A DNA stretch of 64,000 nt from the NCBI RefSeq assembly GCF_002532045.1, contig NZ_NWTG01000017.1, positions 108,638-172,637 on the forward strand, read 5' to 3'. This DNA comes from Bradyrhizobium sp. C9 (GTDB lineage Bacteria > Pseudomonadota > Alphaproteobacteria > Rhizobiales > Xanthobacteraceae). This document shows, one piece after another, positions 1 to 7,945 of the stretch (positions within the stretch are counted from its first letter, which is position 1; each line of letters begins with the position of its first letter). Below the pieces are notes generated by a model that saw only the letters and a list, made by a program, of their open reading frames with translations, was not told the origin of the DNA and searched no databases. The translations under genes were made by a program, and so were the position numbers.

Positions 1-76
1 GTTGCGCTCCGTCATCAGAGCATCGAGCGCAACGAGAAGGTTTAGATCAAGTCCCTTGAACCGCATGTCGTGAGTC

Positions 77-125
77 TATCCATCGTGTGGATGTGTTCTA
101 TCGAAACAATCGATTTTACCAAACT
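77..125 (+). promoter_or_regulatory. nod box (NodD-binding promoter element) of the nod operon
   Basis: The sequence has the nod box hallmarks in order: ATCCAT at 78-83, a GATG at 90-93, then ATCGAAACAATCGATTTTAC at 100-119 followed by CAAAC. This closely matches the rhizobial consensus bound by the LysR-type activator NodD in the presence of plant flavonoids. It lies about 800 bp upstream of nodA, as in Bradyrhizobium, where a small gene (nodY/nodK) sits between box and nodA. It should drive the whole nodABCSUIJ-nolO-nodZ block. Confidence 0.9.
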
Positions 126-290
126 GCGGAAGGTTGGATAGCAAACATCAGTTTGGAAGATGAATTAGGTATGCCACAATGGCTATTGGTCGTACGCGGG
201 CTCCGAGAAGAAATCCTGGACGTGCGAGCACCTGCCGATTCCGTGTGCGAAGTGGCTATCTCTGCCGCACGCGAGTTGCGCCTCTTGTAG
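87..290 (+). CDS. small ORF in the nodY/nodK position, function unknown
   Basis: This frame of up to 67 codons opens inside the nod box with a GTG. A translated product would more likely start at the in-frame ATG at 171, giving about 40 residues and ending in ARELRLL. Bradyrhizobium strains carry a small gene called nodY or nodK between the nod box and nodA, so the position fits. I cannot confirm the family. The longer reading is coding-like (EGWIANISLEDELGM, then PQWLLVVRGL), so this may be a gene that lost its start. Confidence 0.4.
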   Translation: MDVFYRNNRFYQTAEGWIANISLEDELGMPQWLLVVRGLREEILDVRAPADSVCEVAISAARELRLL

Positions 291-916
291 GTGCGACTCT
301 CACGCGATGCGACGCTAGGCAGGCGCCGATAAACCTTCGTATGCGTGTTCCATCCCTTTCCATATCGGCGGTTTACCCGCGTACACTTGAGGGCGTGCTC
401 AGCCTCACCTTAGTGTTGCGACCAAGCGGCGTGCGCAGATCGCAGATGCCGAATATTTCCGGCGACTGGCCAAATGGCGCGCCTGTCCATCGCAATACAA
501 GGCGGGTCGAAGATGCATAGGACCGAAGTTGATCTGGTGCTCGCCGCGTGTGCCCTCGATGAGCTTTCATGCATCGATGGCCAGCCGTCAGAGACGGTCA
601 TGCCGATCGTGACCTTGGGCGCGGCGGAACTTCCCCAGGATGCCGATAGAGTCTGGACAACTCAATCGCCTCATTGGGATGTCCGGGCATATGTCGACCA
701 TGGCATTGCTGGAACGACACGCGCGAGCTGCGCGATCGTCTCGCCGCCAACGATGACGCCATTCCGAGTCGGTCTGCTCTCGCGCGGCCTGGCGAGCAAA
801 GTCGAGCGCGGATGCCGCATGCCAACACATTCCAGATTGATCAACGGTTCGGCGAATAGCGAGTGTCTTACGTGACCATATCCGCTCTCATCCCCACTGG
901 CGCAGGGAAGGCCGAC
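291..916 (+). other. nod leader region without a recognised gene
   Basis: This is a 626-bp stretch between the small nod-box ORF and nodA. The longest frame on the plus strand (474-875, 133 codons) resembles nothing I recognise. It could be a decayed nodK-type gene or long leader RNA. No second nod box or terminator is visible. Confidence 0.4.
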
Positions 917-1549
917 ATGAATATCGCCGTGCCCCCGTCTGCGGAAGATCCTTCCGCGCGCACTCAGGTCCAGTGGAGTCTTCGCTGGGAAAACGAGCTG
1001 CAGCTCGCCGATCATGCCGAGCTTGCCGACTTCTTCCGTAAGAGCTATGGGCCGACTGGTGCATTCAATGCACAGCCATTCGAGGGTATTCGAAGTTGGG
1101 CAGGCGCAAGGCCTGAAATGCGCGTAATCGGTTACGACGCGCACGGCGTCGCTGCTCATATTGGCTTACTACGCCGCTTCATCAAGATCGGTGGCGTTGA
1201 TCTTCTCGTGGCCGAACTGGGATTGTATGCCGTCCGTCCAGATCTTGAGGGGCTTGGAATCAGCCACTCAATGCGCGTGATGTATCCTGCGCTGCAGGAG
1301 CTTGGGGTGCCGTTCGGCTTTGGTACGGTCCGGCCTGCGCTTGAGAAGCATCTGACCAGACTGGTCGGAAGGCGAGGGTTGGCAACCCTCCTGCCAGGCA
1401 TTCGCGTCCGCTCCACCCAGGCAGATGTCTACCCCAATTTGTCGCCGATCCGCATCGAAGACGTGCTTGTGGTGGTGTTCCCGGTTGGACGCTCAATGGG
1501 CGAGTGGCCGGTGGGAACGATTATCGATCGGAACGGGCCCGAGCTGTGA
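917..1549 (+). CDS. nodA: NodA, Nod factor N-acyltransferase
   Basis: NodA transfers a fatty acyl chain to the free amino group left by NodB on the terminal glucosamine of the chitin oligomer, in the cytosol. The frame stays open back to 863, but the start at 917 (MNIAVPPSAED) gives 210 residues and matches the usual N-terminus of Bradyrhizobium NodA. The family stretches around LAELGLYAVRPDLEGLGIS-type and HVGR-like positions (residues roughly 95-150) are intact. It is the first core gene after the nod box, and its stop overlaps the nodB start, so the two are translationally coupled. NodA contributes to acyl-chain selectivity and hence host range. Confidence 0.97.
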   Translation: MNIAVPPSAEDPSARTQVQWSLRWENELQLADHAELADFFRKSYGPTGAFNAQPFEGIRSWAGARPEMRVIGYDAHGVAAHIGLLRRFIKIGGVDLLVAELGLYAVRPDLEGLGISHSMRVMYPALQELGVPFGFGTVRPALEKHLTRLVGRRGLATLLPGIRVRSTQADVYPNLSPIRIEDVLVVVFPVGRSMGEWPVGTIIDRNGPEL

Positions 1550-2205
1550 ACGAACTTATCCCCCTATCTGCGGTGCGGTGCAACTACGGCGACGTTAACG
1601 GAAGTCGTTCGGTCTACTTGACCTTCGATGATGGGCCCAATCCATTTTGCACGCCGCTCGTCCTCGATGTCCTGACGCAACATCGGGTCCCCGCGACTTT
1701 CTTCGTTATCGGCACGTACGCCGCCGACCAACCTGAACTCATTCGACGAATGATCGCCGAAGGGCACGAGGTTGCGAACCACACGATGACGCATCCCGAT
1801 CTGTCCAGATGCGAAGCAGCGGAGATACATGATGAGGTGCTAACGGCGAGTAGGGCAATCCGATTGGCATGCCCACAAGCGTTGCCCCGGCACATGCGGG
1901 CACCCTACGGCATATGGACCGAAGACGTGCTTGCTACGTCGGCCAAGGCTGGCCTCGCTGCTGTGCACTGGTCGGTCGATCCGAGAGATTGGTCGCGTCC
2001 TGGGGTTGATAGCATCGTGAAGTCAGTGCTGGCGGCTGTTCGCCCAGGCGCGATTGTGCTCCTGCACGACGGATATCCGCCCGGCGAGGAGGCGTCGTGC
2101 ATCGACAGCACCTCGCGTGAACAGACGGTGAGGGCGCTGGCATATCTGATTCCGGCACTGCAACTGCGCGGGTTCGAAATCCATCCGCTTCCTCAACTTC
2201 ACTGA
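1546..2205 (+). CDS. nodB: NodB, chitooligosaccharide deacetylase
   Basis: NodB removes the N-acetyl group from the non-reducing terminal sugar of the NodC product, making the amine that NodA acylates. It is a polysaccharide deacetylase (carbohydrate esterase 4) with the catalytic TFDDGPN motif near residue 25 and the metal-binding HTMTH about 50 residues later. The RAPYG and HWSVDPRDW segments and the LLHDG motif follow. The frame is open from 1504, but GTG at 1546 overlaps the nodA stop as GTGA and gives 219 residues, a typical length. It is followed 16 bp later by nodC. Confidence 0.95.
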   Translation: MNELIPLSAVRCNYGDVNGSRSVYLTFDDGPNPFCTPLVLDVLTQHRVPATFFVIGTYAADQPELIRRMIAEGHEVANHTMTHPDLSRCEAAEIHDEVLTASRAIRLACPQALPRHMRAPYGIWTEDVLATSAKAGLAAVHWSVDPRDWSRPGVDSIVKSVLAAVRPGAIVLLHDGYPPGEEASCIDSTSREQTVRALAYLIPALQLRGFEIHPLPQLH

Positions 2206-2221
2206 ACAAAACTGGCACCCC

Positions 2222-3595
2222 ATGGATCTGCTCGCTACAACCAGCGCTGTCGCCGTTTCGTCTTATGCGCTGCTCTCGACCATCTACAAGAGCGCGCAGG
2301 CGCTTTACGCTCAGCCGACCATTCCCTCATCGCTGCAGAACGATCTCGAACAAGCCGGGGTGGTTCTGCCTAGCGTGGATGTCATCGTGCCCTGTTTCAA
2401 TGAGGACCCAAACACACTCTCCGAATGCCTCGCGTCGATTGCCAGTCAAGACTACGCCGGAAAACTGCGAGTCATTGTGGTCGACGATGGATCCGCAAAT
2501 CGCGATCTTGTGGGACCCGTACACAAAATCTATGCGAGCGATCCGAGGTTTCGCATCATCTTTATGGCCAAGAACGTCGGAAAGCGCAAGGCGCAGATTG
2601 CTGCGATACGCAGCTCTTCCGGCGATCTGGTCCTAAACGTCGACTCGGATACGATCCTTGCCGTCGACGTGGTCACAAAGCTTGTATCGAAGATGCAGGA
2701 CCCCGACGTCGGCGCGGCCATGGGGCAGTTGATAGCGAGCAATCGCAACGAGACCTGGCTGACCATGCTGATCGATATGGAATACTGGTTGGCCTGCAAC
2801 GAAGAGCGCGCGGCACAGGCACGCTTCGGCGCGGTGATGTGTTGCTGCGGGCCATGTGCCATGTATCGTCGCTCTGCGCTCGCGTTGTTGCTTGATCAAT
2901 ACGAAACGCAATTCTTCCGTGGAAAGCCAAGTGATTTCGGCGAGGATCGTCATCTAACGATCCTCATGCTCAAGGCGGGGTTTCGAACCGAGTATGTTCC
3001 CGACGCGATCGCAGCAACAGTGGTGCCGGACAGCCTTGGACCATATCTGCGACAGCAACTTCGCTGGGCGCGCAGTACCTTTCGGGACACGTTTCTCGCG
3101 TTGCGCTTGCTGCCCGAGCTGGATCGCTATCTGACGCTCGACGTTGTCGGACAAAATCTCGGCCCCTTGCTTCTCGCCCTGTCATCACTGGCTGCGCTCG
3201 CACAGTTCGTCATCGGCGGGTCGGTGGCCTGGTGGACGGTGCTGACGATTGCGGCCATGACGATGGTCCGGTGCAGTGTGGCGGCGTTCCGTGCTCGCGA
3301 TTTGCGGTTTCTCGGCTTCTCGCTTCACACACCCATCAATATCTTTCTCTTGCTGCCGTTGAAAGCCTACGCGCTTTGTACATTGAGCAATAGCGATTGG
3401 CTGTCGCGTAAAGTCATGGTGTCAAGCGATGGAGAAAGTAAAGCTGTCATCCCGCGTAGGGCCGCCGGAATAAGCTCCGCAAAAAGTAGTGTGAGCTCTG
3501 CCGCAATTCGTAAGCCTGGGCTTTCGCACCGTGCATCGAGCGTGGCGGGGACCGAGAGTGTTTGCGGCCGCGATCGATCGAGCGCCTACAAATAG
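2222..3595 (+). CDS. nodC: NodC, N-acetylglucosaminyltransferase (chitin oligosaccharide synthase)
   Basis: NodC polymerises UDP-GlcNAc into the short chitin backbone of the Nod factor at the inner membrane. It is a family 2 glycosyltransferase with an N-terminal membrane segment. Its acidic motifs are VVDDGS, NVDSDT and the GEDRH acceptor-site motif, followed by QQLRWARS (QxxRW). A cluster of C-terminal membrane helices comes next (about residues 310-395). It is 457 residues long, a little shorter than some Bradyrhizobium NodC, and its Ser/Arg-rich C-terminal tail is not needed for the core fold. It sits between nodB and nodS in one operon. Confidence 0.97.
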   Translation: MDLLATTSAVAVSSYALLSTIYKSAQALYAQPTIPSSLQNDLEQAGVVLPSVDVIVPCFNEDPNTLSECLASIASQDYAGKLRVIVVDDGSANRDLVGPVHKIYASDPRFRIIFMAKNVGKRKAQIAAIRSSSGDLVLNVDSDTILAVDVVTKLVSKMQDPDVGAAMGQLIASNRNETWLTMLIDMEYWLACNEERAAQARFGAVMCCCGPCAMYRRSALALLLDQYETQFFRGKPSDFGEDRHLTILMLKAGFRTEYVPDAIAATVVPDSLGPYLRQQLRWARSTFRDTFLALRLLPELDRYLTLDVVGQNLGPLLLALSSLAALAQFVIGGSVAWWTVLTIAAMTMVRCSVAAFRARDLRFLGFSLHTPINIFLLLPLKAYALCTLSNSDWLSRKVMVSSDGESKAVIPRRAAGISSAKSSVSSAAIRKPGLSHRASSVAGTESVCGRDRSSAYK

Positions 3596-3607
3596 GTTGA
3601 ATGACCC

Positions 3608-4237
3608 GTGACATCGGACAAGAACTATCTGCTATTGGAGCGCGAATTGGCTGTCGATGATCCATGGCGGCTCGACAGCAATTCGTTCGAGCAGGAACGA
3701 TACGTGCAGATGCTGCGGATGTCGCGTTGCAACGGTGACGTTGTGCATGCCCTCGAAGTCGGATGTGCAGCCGGCGCATTCACCGAAATGCTGGCGCCGC
3801 ACTGCCAAAGGCTCACCGTGGTCGATGTCATGCCGCAGGCGATCGAGCGTGCTCGCCAGCGGACCAAGAGGTGGTCACATATCACGTGGATAACCTGTGA
3901 CATTCAGCGGTTCTCGACGGCTGAGCAGTTCGATCTGATCGTCGTGGCCGAGGTTCTTTACTTCCTCAAGGGCATCGCCGAAATGCACGCAGCCATCCTC
4001 AACCTGGTGGGTATGCTTGCACCAAATGGCGCTCTGGTGTTCGGATCTGCGCGTGATGCCCCGTGTCGACGCTGGGGGCACGCTGCCGGTGCTGAAACAG
4101 TGATTTCTCTCTTCAATGAAAGCCTATCCGAGATCGAGCGTCTTCATTGCCATACAGAGTCGGTCAACGAAGACTGTTTGCTCGTGCTGTTCCGGAAACC
4201 GACTAACTCGTCAGAACAATCAAATTACGGTCATTAG
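3608..4237 (+). CDS. nodS: NodS, Nod factor N-methyltransferase
   Basis: NodS uses S-adenosylmethionine to methylate the amine of the deacetylated terminal glucosamine. The SAM-binding motif ALEVGCAAGAF lies about residues 42-52, and the second acidic motif (LTVVDVM) and LIVVAEVLYF follow as in class I methyltransferases. It has 209 residues from a GTG start 12 bp after the nodC stop. NodS paired with the downstream nodU is typical of rhizobia nodulating tropical legumes, and the product would be N-methylated, O-carbamoylated Nod factor. Confidence 0.95.
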   Translation: MTSDKNYLLLERELAVDDPWRLDSNSFEQERYVQMLRMSRCNGDVVHALEVGCAAGAFTEMLAPHCQRLTVVDVMPQAIERARQRTKRWSHITWITCDIQRFSTAEQFDLIVVAEVLYFLKGIAEMHAAILNLVGMLAPNGALVFGSARDAPCRRWGHAAGAETVISLFNESLSEIERLHCHTESVNEDCLLVLFRKPTNSSEQSNYGH

Positions 4238-4251
4238 GGCCAGGGGGTCAT

Positions 4252-5961
4252 ATGCGCATCTGTGGCATCAAGTTAACACATGACGGAGCAATCGCTGTCG
4301 TCGAGGACGGGCAGCTTGTCTTTTGCACGGAGCAAGAGAAGCGCGGCAACAATCCACGGTATCAATCCGTCGATAACCTTGATGCAGTCGTGCTCGCATT
4401 GGCTGAGCATGGCCTAGATCCACGAGATATTGATCAGTTCGTCATCGACGGCTGGGATGGAGAGATCGAGTCGCAGTTCCAGGTTCTCAGTGGTGCGGTT
4501 CCGATCGCGTTGAAGGGGGCGCCATATGTCGAGCGCCATGCCGAGGGCCTTCTAGATTCGGTCGATGGCTATGGCCTGATCCTCGGCGGCAAGGTATTTC
4601 CCTATAAGAGTTACCCGCACGTCACGGGCCACGTCGCCTCGGCATACAGCACCAGCCCGTTTGCCAGCGCCGGAAAACCCGCGTTCTGTCTGGTATGGGA
4701 TGGCTGCATCTTTCCACGTCTCTACTATGTCGAACCTCGAGGCGCGCGGCTCATTGCCAGTCTGTTTCCAATGATCGGTCATGCCTATGCTGCCGCGGGT
4801 CTTCATTTCGGGCCTTACAGGCAGCCGAATCGCACCAATTGGGACTTGGGCATCGCCGGCAAGCTGATGGCTTATATCGCCCTTGGCTCTGTCGACGAAA
4901 CCATCGTGGCAGTATTTCAGGAGCTTTACGAAAAGCGCTTCGCTGCCGATACGGAGCAGGCCCGTCGCTACCGCGCCGACATCAACAATGCGGAGGCGTC
5001 GCTTGCCGCTGTGCACGACTTTTTTGAGGCGAGCGCGCTGCGCTTGACAGCCAAGCGAGCCGAAGACGTCCTTGCGTCGTTTCATGTGTTCTTGGAACGT
5101 CTTCTTGTCCGGGAAATCGCGATGGTTCTGCTGCGGCACTCGTCGCTTCCGGGCGCGAGGAACCTATGCGTAGCCGGGGGGTGCGGGCTCAATATCAAGT
5201 GGAACAGTGCGCTTCGGGCGACGGGATTGTTCGATGAGGTCTGGGTGCCGCCGTTTCCAAATGACAGCGGCTCGGCAATTGGCGCTGCATGCAGCGCGAT
5301 GGCGGCACAAAAGGGATTCGGGCCACTAAAATGGTCGGTCTACAGCGGTCCGGCGCTGCAGGCCAACGAAAGTCCGTCAGAATGGGAGGCTGCGCCATGC
5401 ACTCTCCGCGAGCTTGCGGCTATTCTTGCCGACAACACGCCGGTAATCTTCCTTTCGGGACGCGCCGAGCTTGGGCCGCGGGCGTTGGGTGGCAGAAGCA
5501 TTCTTGCAGCAGCAACCTCGCCGGCAATGAAAGATCACCTCAACGATATCAAGCGCCGCGAGCAGTTCCGGCCAGTAGCGCCGATTTGCCTGGAGGACCG
5601 GGCGCCGGAGATCTTCAGCCCCGGGACGCCAGATCCCTATATGCTGTTCGATCACCAGACTCGCGCGGAGTGGCGCGATAAGGTCCCTGCTATCGTCCAT
5701 CTGGACGGCTCTGCACGATTGCAGACAGTCGCCCGCAACTCTCCCCACAAAATCGCCGAGCTTCTCGTCGAGTTCGAACAGCTCACAGGCATTCCGCTGC
5801 TTTGCAACACGAGTGCGAACCTCCACGGACGAGGATTCTTCCCGGATGCGGCCGCCGCCTGCCACTGGGGACGCGTAGAGCATGTGTGGTGCGACGGTAT
5901 GCTCTGGACCAAAACGGTCGTAAGCAAATCCACGTCGGCTGAACGACTTTTGTCCGCTTAG
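4252..5961 (+). CDS. nodU: NodU, Nod factor 6-O-carbamoyltransferase
   Basis: NodU adds a carbamoyl group, usually at O-6 of the non-reducing terminal residue, using carbamoyl phosphate and ATP. It is a full-length carbamoyltransferase of the NodU/HypF-C/CmcH type (569 residues). The N-terminal motif GIKLTHDGAIAVVEDG opens the ASKHA-like fold, followed by VAGGCGLNIKWN and the C-terminal RAELGPRALGGRSILA signature and PLLCNTSAN. It begins 14 bp after nodS and ends one base before nodI. It is a distant paralogue of nolO at 7946. Confidence 0.95.
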   Translation: MRICGIKLTHDGAIAVVEDGQLVFCTEQEKRGNNPRYQSVDNLDAVVLALAEHGLDPRDIDQFVIDGWDGEIESQFQVLSGAVPIALKGAPYVERHAEGLLDSVDGYGLILGGKVFPYKSYPHVTGHVASAYSTSPFASAGKPAFCLVWDGCIFPRLYYVEPRGARLIASLFPMIGHAYAAAGLHFGPYRQPNRTNWDLGIAGKLMAYIALGSVDETIVAVFQELYEKRFAADTEQARRYRADINNAEASLAAVHDFFEASALRLTAKRAEDVLASFHVFLERLLVREIAMVLLRHSSLPGARNLCVAGGCGLNIKWNSALRATGLFDEVWVPPFPNDSGSAIGAACSAMAAQKGFGPLKWSVYSGPALQANESPSEWEAAPCTLRELAAILADNTPVIFLSGRAELGPRALGGRSILAAATSPAMKDHLNDIKRREQFRPVAPICLEDRAPEIFSPGTPDPYMLFDHQTRAEWRDKVPAIVHLDGSARLQTVARNSPHKIAELLVEFEQLTGIPLLCNTSANLHGRGFFPDAAAACHWGRVEHVWCDGMLWTKTVVSKSTSAERLLSA

Positions 5962-5962
5962 G

Positions 5963-6883
5963 ATGAACATGTCCAGCGCAGCAATCGAGCTTGCCGGCGT
6001 AAGAAAATCATTTGGCGACAAGATCATCGTCGATGAGCTGTCGTTCTCGGTTGCGCGCGGAGAATGCTTCGGCCTGCTCGGGCCGAATGGAGCCGGCAAG
6101 AGCACGATTGCGCGCATGCTGCTCGGGATGATCTCGCCGGACGCGGGCAAGATTACAGTCCTCAATGAGCCTGTGCCTGCACGCGCTCGTGTAGCACGTG
6201 TGCGGATTGGCGTTGTCCCGCAGTTCGATAATCTCGAACTCGAGTTCACCGTACGCGAGAACCTGCTGGTATTTGGTCGTTACTTCGGCATGAGTGCTCG
6301 CAAGGTTGAGACGATCGTACCCTCGTTGCTCGCGTTTGCGCGGCTCGAAAGCAAGGCGGACGTGCGCGTCGCGCATCTGTCGGGCGGCATGAAGCGTCGG
6401 CTGACACTGGCGCGTGCCCTGATCAATGATCCGCATCTTCTCGTGATGGACGAGCCCACGACCGGCCTGGATCCGCACGCGCGCCACCTGATCTGGGAAC
6501 GTTTGCGCGTTCTGCTTGCGCGTGGAAAAACAATTCTGCTCACCACGCACTTCATGGAAGAAGCCGAACGCCTATGCGATCGGCTTTGCGTGCTCGAGAG
6601 TGGACGCAAGATCGCCGAAGGAAAGCCGGACGCCTTGATCGACGAGCATATCGGATGCGACGTGATCGAGATCTATGGCGGTGATCCACATGAGTTCGTT
6701 GAACCACTCAGGCCTTATGCTCGGCACATCGAAGTGAGTGGAGAGACGCTGTTTTGCTATGCGCCCTATCCGGAGCAGGTACGTGTGCAGCTGCGCGGCC
6801 GAGCGGGCCTTCGCATTCTGCAGCGGCCGCCGAATCTCGAAGACGTGTTCTTGCGGCTGACCGGGCGCGAGATGGAGAAATGA
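5963..6883 (+). CDS. nodI: NodI, ABC transporter ATPase for Nod factor export
   Basis: NodI is the ATP-binding subunit that, with NodJ, exports lipochitooligosaccharides across the inner membrane. It carries Walker A GPNGAGKST (about residues 39-47), the Q-loop, the LSGGMKRRL signature, Walker B LLVMDEPTTGLD and the H-loop region LLTTHFMEE. The length of 306 residues is standard for NodI. The start follows nodU by one base and nodJ begins 3 bp after the stop, so the three are co-translated. Confidence 0.96.
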   Translation: MNMSSAAIELAGVRKSFGDKIIVDELSFSVARGECFGLLGPNGAGKSTIARMLLGMISPDAGKITVLNEPVPARARVARVRIGVVPQFDNLELEFTVRENLLVFGRYFGMSARKVETIVPSLLAFARLESKADVRVAHLSGGMKRRLTLARALINDPHLLVMDEPTTGLDPHARHLIWERLRVLLARGKTILLTTHFMEEAERLCDRLCVLESGRKIAEGKPDALIDEHIGCDVIEIYGGDPHEFVEPLRPYARHIEVSGETLFCYAPYPEQVRVQLRGRAGLRILQRPPNLEDVFLRLTGREMEK

Positions 6884-6886
6884 GCG

Positions 6887-7678
6887 ATGGGTGAAAGTTA
6901 TGCGGCGCTGATGCCGGCTAACCCGTACAACTGGATCGCGGTATGGCGTCGAAACTTCCTGGCATGGAGGAAAGTCGCACTTGCATCTGTTCTCGGCAAC
7001 CTCGCAGATCCCATAACCAACCTGTTCGGCCTTGGCTTTGGTCTTGGACTAATCGTGGGCCGCGTTGACGGGACTTCGTACATCGCGTTTCTGGCGGCCG
7101 GCATGGTCGCGACCAGCGCCATGACGTCCGCGACCTTTGAAACCATGTATGCAACCTTTGCTCGGATGGATGCCAAGCGTACCTGGGAAGCAATCCTGTC
7201 CACACAACTCACGCTTGGCGACGTCGTTCTGGGCGAATTGGTGTGGGCAGCCAGTAAGTCCGTTCTGGCCGGAACCGCAATCGGAATTGTCGCTGCGACG
7301 CTGGGTTATGCATCCTGGGCGTCCATTTTGTATGCAATGCCGATGGTGGCCTTGACCGGCCTTGTCTTCGCAAGTTTGGCGATGGTCGTCATATCTCTTG
7401 CGCCAAGTTACGACTACTTCGTGTTTTACCAGACACTAATCCTGACACCCATGGTGTTTCTGTGTGGCGCAATCTTTCCGATGAGCCAACTGCCGAGCTC
7501 CTTTCAGCAGGTCGCTGGCTTTTTGCCGCTGGCGCATTCGGTGGATCTCATCCGCCCGGCGATGCTGGAGCGTGCGGCCAGCGGCGGGGCTGCCTTCCAT
7601 GTCGGTGCGCTCTGCATGTACGCGGTATTACCTTTCTTTGTGTCGACGGCCTTGTTTCGGCGTCGTCTGCTGCGTTGA
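6887..7678 (+). CDS. nodJ: NodJ, ABC transporter permease for Nod factor export
   Basis: NodJ is the membrane partner of NodI and belongs to the ABC-2 permease family. The 263-residue protein has about six hydrophobic segments, starting with a cytoplasmic N-terminus (NPYNWIAVWRRNFLAWRK) and ending in the helix YAVLPFFVSTALFRRRL. The ABC-2 signature region GAIFPMSQLPSSFQ lies about residues 197-210. It closes the compact nodABCSUIJ run; the following 267 bp hold only relics before nolO. Confidence 0.95.
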   Translation: MGESYAALMPANPYNWIAVWRRNFLAWRKVALASVLGNLADPITNLFGLGFGLGLIVGRVDGTSYIAFLAAGMVATSAMTSATFETMYATFARMDAKRTWEAILSTQLTLGDVVLGELVWAASKSVLAGTAIGIVAATLGYASWASILYAMPMVALTGLVFASLAMVVISLAPSYDYFVFYQTLILTPMVFLCGAIFPMSQLPSSFQQVAGFLPLAHSVDLIRPAMLERAASGGAAFHVGALCMYAVLPFFVSTALFRRRLLR

Positions 7679-7945
7679 CGGAGTTCGCAATGCTCTGTCT
7701 TGGTTGAGGCAGCGTGAGCTGTGACAGAAGCAGTCGCAATGACTTGATAACAAGCCGGGCGTACGCCGCCGGATCGGTCGAACGGTGCGGGAACGCCGAG
7801 CACCTAAATAGGCCGAGCCGGCTCGCCGCCGGGGGGGCTTCGCAAGAGCATTGGTTGTGCTGCCTGGCCCGCGTGGGCGTGACGGTACAGACGATTTAGT
7901 TGGGAGGGCGATTGGCCTTCCTGTCATGATTAAATGGAGAGCGGA
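7679..7945 (+). other. nolM/nolN-position spacer, no intact gene
   Basis: In Bradyrhizobium, ORFs named nolM and nolN have been described between nodJ and nolO. Here the interval holds only a 61-codon frame (7714-7899) that I do not recognise. It is best read as a decayed remnant or leader. A Shine-Dalgarno-like GGAGAG at 7936-7941 belongs to nolO. Confidence 0.4.

Noticed and set aside
5377..6249. Minus-strand ORF of 290 codons across nodU and nodI
   Set aside because: It is antisense to two well-identified genes and has no domain.
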